Positions 27,801 to 39,900 of a stretch of DNA of 64,000 bases are shown here, in pieces. A program made the translations under genes and the position numbers. Origin of the DNA: Lineus longissimus (taxonomy: Eukaryota; Nemertea; Pilidiophora; Heteronemertea; Lineidae); the NCBI RefSeq assembly GCF_910592395.1, contig NC_088321.1:9240001-9304000 (forward strand), read 5' to 3'. Below the pieces are notes generated by a model, which was not told where the DNA came from, did not search any database, and was given only the letters and a program-made list of their open reading frames with translations. Each line of letters begins with the position of its first letter. The stretch's first letter is position 1.

Positions 27801-30405
27801 ATACTCCACATAATAGTCTGGTAAAAGATATATCACATGCTACAATATAAGATGTTATATATGATTGGCTCACTAAGGCAAAGGAGGCGGCACCTGCAAG
27901 CACGTTGCTCGGGAAAAACATATTTATGGTACAAATAAATTAATCAAAATCAATCAAAGAATGATCTTTCATAAACATTGGAAAGGGATAAATTATATTT
28001 CAGATTTACAAAGACCAGACAAAACAGTGATACCTTTTGAATCACTGGGACTAAAAGCAACCGAATGGTTCAAATGGAGAGGGTTAATGGATGTTATTAT
28101 AAATAAAGATTTAGGCTTATAATTTTACCACTGATAAAAATAATGTAAGATCTACGCAGAAACTGTAAAAGTCTAAGAGACAATCATGCCCAACGGTATA
28201 AATCAGCCTCAAGTGACTGATGCCTACCTGTAACCAGCTACAGGTGACCGATAGCGACATTAGGAGATGTAACCAGCTACAGGTGACCAATAGCGACATT
28301 AGAAGATCAACCAGATCGCTTGGATTTATCAACTGCGAAGGCATCTTAAAGCCTTAGACGCTATATTTCCATCAACCAAATTTCAGGATGCGCAGCGTTA
28401 TGTATGTCCAGGTTATGTCCTAAATTTAGTATTTCTGGTTTAAACTAAAAGTATGGACTTATTGCCCCTTTAAGAGTCACTACAGTACCTTCATGTCAAC
28501 GGGTTAACAGTGAAATTGCTTCTTTTATCAAACTTGCATTGTTTACATCCGTCTTATTCAAGTGAACCGTACCCCAATACAAAGGACAATACTCCACATA
28601 ATAGTCTGGTAAAACATATATCACATGCTACAATATAAGATGTTATATATGATTGGCTCACTAAGGCAAAGGAGGCGGCGCCTGCAAGCACGTGGCACGG
28701 GAAAAACATATTTATGGTACAAATAAATTAATCAAAATCAATCAAAGAATGATCTTTCATAAACATTGGAAGGGGATAAATTATATTTCAGATTTACAAA
28801 GACCAGACAAAACAGTGATACCTTTCGAATCACTGGGACTAAAAGCAACCGAATGGTTCAAATGGAGAGGTTAATGGATGTTATTATAAATAAAGATTTA
28901 GGCTTATAATTTTAACACTGATAACAATAATATAAGATCTACGCAGAAACTGTAAAAGTCTAAGAGACAATCATGCCCAACGGTATAAATCAGCCTCAAG
29001 TGACTGATGCCTACCTGTAACCAGCTACAGGTGACCGATAGCGACATTATGAGATGTAACCAGCTACAGGTGACCAATAGCGACATTAGGAGATGTAACA
29101 AGCTACAGGTGACCAATAGCGACATTAGAAGATCAACCAGATCGCTTGGATTTATAAACTGCGAAGGCATCTTAAAGCCTTAGACGCTATATTTCCATCA
29201 ACCAAATTTCAGGATGCGCAGCGTTATGTATGTCCAGGTTATGTCCTAAATTTAGTATTTCTGGTTTAAACTAAAAAAGTATGGACTTATTGCCCCTTTA
29301 AGAGTCACTACAGTACCTTCATGTCAACGGGTTAACAGTGAAATTGCTTCTTTTATCAAACTTGCATTGTTTACATCCGTCTTATTCAAGTGAACCGTAC
29401 CCCAATACAAAGGACAATACTCCACATAATAGTCTGGTAAAAGATATATCACATGCTACAATATAAGATGTTATATATGATTGGCTCACTAAGGCAAAGG
29501 AGGCGGCACCTGCAAGCACGTTGCTCGGGAAAAACATATTTATGGTACAAATAAATTAATCAAAATCAATCAAAGAATGATCTTTCATAAACATTGGAAA
29601 GGGATAAATTATATTTCAGATTTACAAAGACCAGACAAAACAGTGATACCTTTTGAATCACTGGGACTAAAAGCAACCGAATGGTTCAAATGGAGAGGGT
29701 TAATGGATGTTATTATAAATAAAGATTTAGGCTTATAATTTTACCACTGATAAAAATAATGTAAGATCTACGCAGAAACTGTAAAAGTCTAAGAGACAAT
29801 CATGCCCAACGGTATAAATCAGCCTCAAGTGACTGATGCCTACCTGTAACCAGCTACAGGTGACCGATAGCGACATTAGGAGATGTAACCAGCTACAGGT
29901 GACCAATAGCGACATTAGAAGATCAACCAGATCGCTTGGATTTATCAACTGCGAAGGCATCTTAAAGCCTTAGACGCTATATTTCCATCAACCAAATTTC
30001 AGGATGCGCAGCGTTATGTATGTCCAGGTTATGTCCTAAATTTAGTATTTCTGGTTTAAACTAAAAGTATGGACTTATTGCCCCTTTAAGAGTCACTACA
30101 GTACCTTCATGTCAACGGGTTAACAGTGAAATTGCTTCTTTTATCAAACTTGCATTGTTTACATCCGTCTTATTCAAGTGAACCGTACCCCAATACAAAG
30201 GACAATACTCCACATAATAGTCTGGTAAAACATATATCACATGCTACAATATAAGATGTTATATATGATTGGCTCACTAAGGCAAAGGAGGCGGCGCCTG
30301 CAAGCACGTGGCACGGGAAAAACATATTTATGGTACAAATAAATTAATCAAAATCAATCAAAGAATGATCTTTCATAAACATTGGAAGGGGATAAATTAT
30401 ATTTC
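24057..30405 (+). repeat. Shortened B higher-order blocks (~2.40-2.44 kb)
   Basis: The order of monomer variants seen in the 4.01-kb repeat continues, but with monomers missing. The three-copy flipped variant recurs at 24057, 26460 and 28904 (offsets 2,403 and 2,444 bp). This fits loss of one or two monomers from the five-monomer block by unequal exchange. The last block runs into the N gap. Confidence 0.7.
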
Positions 30406-30505
30406 NNNNNNNNNNNNNNNNNNNNNNNNNNNNNNNNNNNNNNNNNNNNNNNNNNNNNNNNNNNNNNNNNNNNNNNNNNNNNNNNNNNNNNNNNNNNNNN
30501 NNNNN
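30406..30505. other. 100-N scaffold gap
   Basis: Exactly 100 ambiguous bases. Array B1 (plus orientation) ends on the left and array A2 (minus orientation) begins on the right, each mid-monomer. A round length of 100 usually marks a gap of unknown size, so the B1-A2 adjacency and relative orientation are not established by sequence. Confidence 0.98.
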
Positions 30506-31736
30506 GAACGTTCGTGCACTTGAAATTTGGTTGATGGAAATAGAGCGTTTAAGGCTTTGAGATGCCTTCGCAGTTAATAAATGCTAGCGGTCTGGTTGAT
30601 CTCCTAATGTCGCTATCGGTCACCTGTAGCTGATCCATTAACCCTCTCCATTTGAACCATTCGGTTGCGTTTAGTCCCAGTGATTCGAAAGGTATCACTG
30701 TTTTGTCTGGTCTTAGTAAATCTGAAATATACTTTATCCCTACTTCCTTCCAATGTTTATGAAAAATCATTCTTTGATTAATTTTGATTAATTTATTGTA
30801 CCATAAATATGTTTTTCCCGAGCCACGTGCTTGCAGGCGCCGCCTCTTTTGCCTTAGTGAGCCAATCATCTTATATTGTAGCATGTGATGTATGTTTTAC
30901 CAGACTATTATGTGGAGTATTGTCCTTTGGATTGAGGGTAAGGTTCACCTCAATGTAAAACAATGCAAGTTTGATAAAAGAAGCAATTACACTGTTAACC
31001 CGTTGACATGAAGGTACTATAGTGACTCTAAAAGGGGCAATCGACATGAAGGTACTGTAGTGACTCTTAAACGGGCAATAGGGATTACACTACATCTCTG
31101 AACGTTCGTGCACTTGAAATTTGGTTGATGGAAATAGAGCGTCTAAGGCTTTGAGATGCCTTCGCAGTTGATAAATGCTAGCGGTCTGGTTGATCTCCTA
31201 ATGTCGCTATCGGTCACCTGTAGCTGATCCATTAACCCTCTCCATTTGAACCATTCGGTTGCGTTTAGTCCCAGTGATTCGAAAGGTATCACTGTTTTGT
31301 CTGGTCTTAGTAAATCTGAAATATACTTTATCCCTACTTCCTTCCAATGTTCATGAAAGATCATTCTTTGATTAATTTTGATTAATTTATTGTACCATAA
31401 ATATGTTTTTCCCGAGCCACGTGCTTGCAGGCGCCGCCTCTTTTGCCTTAGTGAGCCAATCATCTTATATTGTAGCATGTGATGTATGTTTTACCAGACT
31501 ATTATGTGGAGTATTGTCCTTTGGATTGAGGGTAAGGTTCACCTCAATGTAAAACAATGCAAGTTTGATAAAAGAAGCAATTACACTGTTAACCCGTTGA
31601 CATGAAGGTACTATAGTGACTCTAAAAGGGGCAATCGACATGAAGGTACTGTAGTGACTCTTAAACGGGCAATAGGGATTACACTACATCTCTGAACGTT
31701 CGTGCACTTGAAATTTGGTTGATGGAAATAGAGCGT

Positions 31737-32274
31737 CTAAGGCTTTGAGATGCCTTCGCAGTTGATAAATGCTAGCGGTCTGGTTGATCTCCTAATGTCG
31801 CTATCGGTCACCTGTAGCTGATCCATTAACCCTCTCCATTTGAACCATTCGGTTGCGTTTAGTCCCAGTGATTCGAAAGGTATCACTGTTTTGTCTGGTC
31901 TTAGTAAATCTGAAATATACTTTATCCCTACTTCCTTCCAATGTTTATGAAAAATCATTCTTTGATTAATTTTGATTAATTTATTGTACCATAAATATGT
32001 TTTTCCCGAGCCACGTGCTTGCAGGCGCCGCCTCTTTTGCCTCAGTGAGCCAATCATCTTATATTGTAGCATGTGATGTAAAACATGTAAAACAATGCAA
32101 GTTTGATAAAAGAAGCAATTACACTGTTAACCCGTTGACATGAAGGTACTGTAGTGACTCTAAAAGGGGCAATCGACATGAAGGTACTGTAGTGACTCTT
32201 AAACGGGCAATAGGGATTACACTACATCACTGAACGTTCGTGCACTTGAAATTTGGTTGATGGAAATAGAGCGT
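31737..32274 (-). repeat. 538-bp deletion subtype of A monomer
   Basis: The sequence jumps from GTGATGTAAAACATG directly to TAAAACAATGC, removing 56 bp that contain the CAGACTATTATGTGGAGTA block. The short direct repeat TGTAAAAC/TGTAAAACA flanks the loss, fitting slippage or microhomology deletion. The same allele is seen in monomers beginning at about 34663, 43434, 46366 and 49297, each time followed by the subtype with CAGTTGGTAAATGC, so it travels as part of a larger repeat unit. Confidence 0.85.
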
Positions 32275-35200
32275 CTAAGGCTTTGAGATGCCTTCGCAGT
32301 TGGTAAATGCTAGCGGTCTGGTTGATCTCCTAATGTCGCTATCGGTCACCTGTAGCTGATCCATTAACCCTCTCCATTTGAACCATTCGGTTGCGTTTAG
32401 TCCCAGTGATTCGAAAGGTATCACTGTTTTGTCTGGTCTTAGTAAATCTGAAATATACTTTATTCCTACTTCCTTCCAATGTTTATGAAAAATCATTCTT
32501 TGATTAATTTTGATTAATTTATTGTACCATAAATATGTTTTTCCCGAGCCACGTGCTTGCAGGTGCCGCCTCTTTTGCCTTAGTGAGCCAATCATCTTAT
32601 ATTGTAGCATGTGATGTATGTTTTACCAGACTATTATGTGGAGTATTGTCCTTTGGATTGAGGGTACGGTTCACCTCAATGTAAAACAATGCAAGTTTGA
32701 TAAAAGAAGCAATTACACTGTTAACCCGTTGACATGAAGGTACTGTAGTGACTCTAAAAGGGGCAATCGACATGAAGGTACTGTAGTGACTCTTAAACGG
32801 GCAATAGGGATTACACTACATCTCTGAACGTTCGTGCACTTGAAATTTGGTTGATGGAATAGAGCGTCTAAGGCTTTGAGATGCCTTCGCAGTTAATAAA
32901 TGCTAGCGGTCTGGTTGATCTCCTAATGTCGCTATCGGTCACCTGTAGCTGATCAATTAACCCTCTCCATTTGAACCATTCGGTTGCGTTTAGTCCCAGT
33001 GATTCGAAAGGTATCACTGTTTTGTCTGGTCTTAGTAAATCTGAAATATACTTTATCCCTACTTCCTTCCAATGTTCATGAAAGATCATTCTTTGATTAA
33101 TTTTGATTAATTTATTGTACCATAAATATGTTTTTCCCGAGCCACGTGCTTGCAGGTGCCGCCTCTTTTGCCTTAGTGAGCCAATCATCTTATATTGTAG
33201 TATGTGATGTGATGTATGTTTTACCAGACTATTATGTGGAGTATTGTCCTTTGGATTGAGGGTACGGTTCACCTCACTCAATGTAAAACAATGCAAGTTT
33301 GATAAAAGAAGCAATTACACTGTTAACCCGTTGACATGAAGGTACTGTAGTGACTCTAAAAGGGGCAATCGACATGAAGGTACTGTAGTGACTCTTAAAC
33401 GGGCAATAGGGATTACACTACATCTCTGAACGTTCGTGCACTTGAAATTTGGTTGATGGAAATAGAGCGTCTAAGGCTTTGAGATGCCTTCGCAGTTGAT
33501 AAATGCTAGCGGTCTGGTTGATCTCCTAATGTCGCTATCGGTCACCTGTAGCTGATCCATTAACCCTCTCCATTTGAACCATTCGGTTGCGTTTAGTCCC
33601 AGTGATTCGAAAGGTATCACTGTTTTGTCTGGTCTTAGTAAATCTGAAATATACTTTATCCCTACTTCCTTCCAATGTTCATGAAAGATCATTCTTTGAT
33701 TAATTTTGATTAATTTATTGTACCATAAATATGTTTTTCCCGAGCCACGTGCTTGCAGGTGCCGCCTCTTTTGCCTTAGTGAGCCAATCATCTTATATTG
33801 TAGTATGTGATGTATGTTTTACCAGACTATTATGTGGAGTATTGTCCTTTGGATTGAGGGTACGGTTCACCTCAATGTAAAACAATGCAAGTTTGATAAA
33901 AGAAGCAATTACACTGTTAACCCGTTGACATGAAGGTACTGTAGTGACTCTAAAAGGGGCAATCGACATGAAGGTACTGTAGTGACTCTTAAACGGGCAA
34001 TAGGGATTACACTACATCTCTGAACGTTCGTGCACTTGAAATTTGGTTGATGGAAATAGAGCGTTTAAGGCTTTGAGATGCCTTCGCAGTTAATAAATGC
34101 TAGCGGTCTGGTTGATCTCCTAATGTCGCTATCGGTCACCTGTAGCTGATCCATTAACCCTCTCCATTTGAACCATTCGGTTGCGTTTAGTCCCAGTGAT
34201 TCGAAAGGTATCACTGTTTTGTCTGGTCTTAGTAAATCTGAAATATACTTTATCCCTACTTCCTTCCAATGTTTATGAAAAATCATTCTTTGATTAATTT
34301 TGATTAATTTATTGTACCATAAATATGTTTTTCCCGAGCCACGTGCTTGCAGGCGCCGCCTCTTTTGCCTTAGTGAGCCAATCATCTTATATTGTAGCAT
34401 GTGATGTATGTTTTACCAGACTATTATGTGGAGTATTGTCCTTTGGATTGAGGGTACGGTTCACCTCACTCAATGTAAAACAATGCAAGTTTGATAAAAG
34501 AAGCAATTACACTGTTAACCCGTTGACATGAAGGTACTGTAGTGACTCTAAAAGGGGCAATCGACATGAAGGTACTGTAGTGACTCTTAAACGGGCAATA
34601 GGGATTACACTACATCTCTGAACGTTCGTGCACTTGAAATTTGGTTGATGGAAATAGAGCGTCTAAGGCTTTGAGATGCCTTCGCAGTTGATAAATGCTA
34701 GCGGTCTGGTTGATCTCCTAATGTCGCTATCGGTCACCTGTAGCTGATCCATTAACCCTCTCCATTTGAACCATTCGGTTGCGTTTAGTCCCAGTGATTC
34801 GAAAGGTATCACTGTTTTGTCTGGTCTTAGTAAATCTGAAATATACTTTATCCCTACTTCCTTCCAATGTTTATGAAAAATCATTCTTTGATTAATTTTG
34901 ATTAATTTATTGTACCATAAATATGTTTTTCCCGAGCCACGTGCTTGCAGGCGCCGCCTCTTTTGCCTCAGTGAGCCAATCATCTTATATTGTAGCATGT
35001 GATGTAAAACATGTAAAACAATGCAAGTTTGATAAAAGAAGCAATTACACTGTTAACCCGTTGACATGAAGGTACTGTAGTGACTCTAAAAGGGGCAATC
35101 GACATGAAGGTACTGTAGTGACTCTTAAACGGGCAATAGGGATTACACTACATCACTGAACGTTCGTGCACTTGAAATTTGGTTGATGGAAATAGAGCGT

Positions 35201-36995
35201 CTAAGGCTTTGAGATGCCTTCGCAGTTGGTAAATGCTAGCGGTCTGGTTGATCTCCTAATGTCGCTATCGGTCACCTGTAGCTGATCCATTAACCCTCTC
35301 CATTTGAACCATTCGGTTGCGTTTAGTCCCAGTGATTCGAAAGGTATCACTGTTTTGTCTGGTCTTAGTAAATCTGAAATATACTTTATTCCTACTTCCT
35401 TCCAATGTTTATGAAAAATCATTCTTTGATTAATTTTGATTAATTTATTGTACCATAAATATGTTTTTCCCGAGCCACGTGCTTGCAGGTGCCGCCTCTT
35501 TTGCCTTAGTGAGCCAATCATCTTATATTGTAGCATGTGATGTATGTTTTACCAGACTATTATGTGGAGTATTGTCCTTTGGATTGAGGGTACGGTTCAC
35601 CTCAATGTAAAACAATGCAAGTTTGATAAAAGAAGCAATTACACTGTTAACCCGTTGACATGAAGGTACTGTAGTGACTCTAAAAGGGGCAATCGACATG
35701 AAGGTACTGTAGTGACTCTTAAACGGGCAATAGGGATTACACTACATCTCTGAACGTTCGTGCACTTGAAATTTGGTTGATGGAAATAGAGCGTCTAAGG
35801 CTTTGAGATGCCTTCGCAGTTAATAAATGCTAGCGGTCTGGTTGATCTCCTAATGTCGCTATCGGTCACCTGTAGCTGATCCATTAACCCTCTCCATTTG
35901 AACCATTCGGTTGCGTTTAGTCCCAGTGATTCGAAAGGTATCACTGTTTTGTCTGGTCTTAGTAAATCTGAAATATACTTTATCCCTACTTCCTTCCAAT
36001 GTTCATGAAAGATCATTCTTTGATTAATTTTGATTAATTTATTGTACCATAAATATGTTTTTCCCGAGCCACGTGCTTGCAGGTGCCGCCTCTTTTGCCT
36101 TAGTGAGCCAATCATCTTATATTGTAGTATGTGATGTGATGTATGTTTTACCAGACTATTATGTGGAGTATTGTCCTTTGGATTGAGGGTACGGTTCACC
36201 TCACTCAATGTAAAACAATGCAAGTTTGATAAAAGAAGCAATTACACTGTTAACCCGTTGACATGAAGGTACTGTAGTGACTCTAAAAGGGGCAATCGAC
36301 ATGAAGGTACTGTAGTGACTCTTAAACGGGCAATAGGGATTACACTACATCACTGAACGTTCGTGCACTTGAAATTTGGTTGATGGAAATAGAGCGTCTA
36401 AGGCTTTGAGATGCCTTCGCAGTTGGTAAATGCTAGCGGTCTGGTTGATCTCCTAATGTCGCTATCGGTCACCTGTAGCCGATCCATTAACCCTCTCCAT
36501 TTGAACCATTCGGTTGTGTTTAGTCCCAGTGATTCGAAAGGTATCACTGTTTTGTCTGGTCTTAATAAATCTGAAATATACTTTATCCCTACTTCCTTCC
36601 AATGTTTAAGAAAAATCACTATTTGATTAATTTTGATTAATTTATTGTACCATAAATATGTTTTTCCCGAGCCACGTGCTTGCAGGCGCCGCCTCTTTTG
36701 CCTTAGTGAGCCAATCATCTTATATTGTAGCATGTGATGTATGTTTTACCAGACTATTATGTGGAGTATTGTCCTTTGGATTGAGGGTACGGTTCACCTC
36801 ACTCAATGTAAAACAATGCAGGTTTGATAAAAGAAGCAATTACACTGTTAACCCGTTGACATGAAGGTACTGTAGTGACTCTAAAAGGGGCAATCGACAT
36901 GAAGGTACTGTAGTGACTCTTAAACGGGCAATAGGGATTACACTACATCTCTGAACGTTCGTGCACTTGAAATTTGGTTGATGGAAATAGAGCGT
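32275..36995 (-). repeat. Five-monomer higher-order repeat, ~2.93 kb
   Basis: Marker monomers repeat with about 2,927-bp spacing: GGTAAATGC subtype at 32275 and 35201; GTGAT-duplication subtype at 32868 and 35795; next monomer at 33471 and 36398. The same five-monomer order reappears downstream with a 2,931-bp offset (45170/48101, 45768/48699, 46366/49297, 46904/49835, 47498/50429). Confidence 0.75.
32868..33314 (-). pseudogene. Longest LINE-remnant frame in A2 (148 codons)
   Basis: In this monomer subtype the GTGAT duplication and CTCA insertion extend the open minus-strand frame upstream of the usual start, so it gains about 37 N-terminal residues (LSEVNRTLNPKDNTPHN and neighbours) before the LINE-like part. 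The same subtype recurs at 35795, 39317, 41639, 44567, 47498 and 50429. The added residues show no domain I recognise, and the gain comes from two small indels, so I regard it as an accidental extension of a satellite frame. Confidence 0.55.
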
Positions 36996-39900
36996 CTAAG
37001 GCTTTGAGATGCCTTCGCAGTTGATAAATGCTAGCGGTCTGGTTGATCTCCTAATGTCGCTATCGGTCACCTGTAGCTGATCCATTAACCCTCTCCATTT
37101 GAACCATTCGGTTGCGTTTAGTCCCAGTGATTCGAAAGGTATCACTGTTTTGTCTGGTCTTAGTAAATCTGAAATATACTTTATCCCTACTTCCTTCCAA
37201 TGTTTATGAAAAATCATTCTTTGATTAATTTTGATTAATTTATTGTACCATAAATATGTTTTTCCCGAGCCACGTGCTTGCAGGCGCCGCCTCTATTGCC
37301 TTAGTGAGCCAATCATCTTATATTGTAGCATGTGATGTATGTTTTACCAGACTATTATGTGGAGTATTGTCCTTTGGATTGAGGGTACGGTTCACCTCAC
37401 TCAATGTAAAACAATGCAAGTTTGATAAAAGAAGCAATTACACTGTTAACCCGTTGACATGAAGGTACTGTAGTGACTCTAAAAGGGGCAATCGACATGA
37501 AGGTACTGTAGTGACTCTTAAACGGGCAATAGGGATTACACTACATCTCTGAACGTTCGTGCACTTGAAATTTGGTTGATGGAAATAGAGCGTCTAAGGC
37601 TTTGAGATGCCTTCGCAGTTGATAAATGCTAGCGGTCTGGTTGATCTCCTAATGTCGCTATCGGTCACCTGTAGCTGATCCATTAACCCTCTCCATTTGA
37701 ACCATTCGGTTGCGTTTAGTCCCAGTGATTCGAAAGGTATCACTGTTTTGTCTGGTCTTAGTAAATCTGAAATATACTTTATCCCTACTTCCTTCCAATG
37801 TTTATGAAAAATCATTCTTTGATTAATTTTGATTAATTTATTGTACCATAAATATGTTTTTCCCGAGCCACGTGCTTGCAGGCGCCGCCTCTATTGCCTT
37901 AGTGAGCCAATCATCTTATATTGTAGCATGTGATGTATGTTTTACCAGACTATTATGTGGAGTATTGTCCTTTGGATTGAGGGTACGGTTCACCTCACTC
38001 AATGTAAAACAATGCAAGTTTGATAAAAGAAGCAATTACACTGTTAACCCGTTGACATGAAGGTACTGTAGTGACTCTAAAAGGGGCAATCGACATGAAG
38101 GTACTGTAGTGACTCTTAAACGGGCAATAGGGATTACACTACATCTCTGAACGTTCGTGCACTTGAAATTTGGTTGATGGAAATAGAGCGTCTAAGGCTT
38201 TGAGATGCCTTCGCAGTTGATAAATGCTAGCGGTCTGGTTGATCTCCTAATGTCGCTATCGGTCACCTGTAGCTGATCCATTAACCCTCTCCATTTGAAC
38301 CATTCGGTTGCGTTTAGTCCCAGTGATTCGAAAGGTATCACTGTTTTGTCTGGTCTTAGTAAATCTGAAATATACTTTATCCCTACTTCCTTCCAATGTT
38401 CATGAAAGATCATTCTTTGATTAATTTTGATTAATTTATTGTACCATAAATATGTTTTTCCCGAGCCACGTGCTTGCAGGTGCCGCCTCTTTTGCCCTAG
38501 TGAGCCAATCATCTTATATTGTAGTATGTGATGTATGTTTTACCAGACTATTATGTGGAGTATTGTCCTTTGGATTGAGGGAAAGGTTCACCTCAATGTA
38601 AAACAATGCAAGTTTGATAAAAGAAGCAATTACACTGTTAACCCGTTGACATGAAGGTACTGTAGTGACTCTAAAAGGGGCAATCGACATGAAGGTACTG
38701 TAGTGACTCTTAAACGGGCAATAGGGATTACACTACATCTCTGAACCTTCGTGCACTTGAAATTTGGTTGATGGAAATAGAGCGTCTAAGGCTTTGAGAT
38801 GCCTTCGCAGTTAATAAATGCTAGCGGTCTGGTTGATCTCCTAATGTCGCTATCGGTCACCTGTAGCTGATCCATTAACCCTCTCCATTTGAACCATTCG
38901 GTTGCGTTTAGTCCCAGTGATTCGAAAGGTATCACTGTTTTGTCTGGTCTCTTCCTTCCAATGTTTATGAAAAATCATTCTTTGATTAATTTTGATTAAT
39001 TTATTGTACCATAAATATGTTTTTCCCGAGCCACGTGCTTGCAGGCGCCGCCTCTTTTGCCTTAGTGAGCCAATCATCTTATATTGTAGCATGTGATGTA
39101 TGTTTTACCAGACTATTATGTGGAGTATTGTCCTTTGGATTGAGGGTACGGTTCACCTCACTCAATGTAAAACAATGCAAGTTTGATAAAAGAAGCAATT
39201 ACACTGTTAACCCGTTGACATGAAGGTACTGTAGTGACTCTTAAACGGGCAATAGGGATTACACTACATCTCTGAACGTTCGTGCACTTGAAATTTGGTT
39301 GATGGAAATAGAGCGTCTAAGGCTTTGAGATGCCTTCGCAGTTAATAAATGCTAGCGGTCTGGTTGATCTCCTAATGTCGCTATCGGTCACCTGTAGCTG
39401 ATCAATTAACCCTCTCCATTTGAACCATTCGGTTGCGTTTAGTCCCAGTGATTCGAAAGGTATCACTGTTTTGTCTGGTCTTAGTAAATCTGAAATATAC
39501 TTTATCCCTACTTCCTTCCAATGTTCATGAAAGATCATTCTTTGATTAATTTTGATTAATTTATTGTACCATAAATATGTTTTTCCCGAGCCACGTGCTT
39601 GCAGGTGCCGCCTCTTTTGCCTTAGTGAGCCAATCATCTTATATTGTAGTATGTGATGTGATGTATGTTTTACCAGACTATTGTGTGGAGTATTGTCCTT
39701 TGGATTGAGGGTACGGTTCACCTCACTCAATGTAAAACAATGCAAGTTTGATAAAAGAAGCAATTACACTGTTAACCCGTTGACATGAAGGTACTGTAGT
39801 GACTCTAAAAGGGGCAATCGACATGAAGGTACTGTAGTGACTCTTAAACGGGCAATAGGGATTACACTACATCTCTGAACGTTCGTGCACTTGAAATTTG

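Larger units (their letters stand above)
7358..30405 (+). repeat. Satellite array B1 (~780-830-bp monomers)
   Basis: About 29 tandem monomers, anchored by GCCTCAAGTGACTGATGCC near 7361, 8149, 8938, 9767, 10543, 11330, 12115 and onward to 29821. The monomer shares much of the A sequence in reverse complement (LINE remnant, the TTACTGTAGTGACTC-type block, the CATAATAGTCTGGTAAAA block). It adds a 39-bp minisatellite, the block GGATGCGCAGCGTTATGTATGTC with CCTAAATTTAGTATTTCTGG, and an invertible 54-bp segment. It ends abruptly in the LINE remnant at the N gap. No intact gene is seen. Confidence 0.96.

Noticed and set aside
34325-34531. Plus-strand 68-codon frames in A2 with a signal-peptide-like start (MFFPSHVLAGAAS)
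   Set aside because: They lie antisense to the LINE-derived frame and appear only in monomers with the CTCA insertion. They are a shadow frame copied with the satellite.
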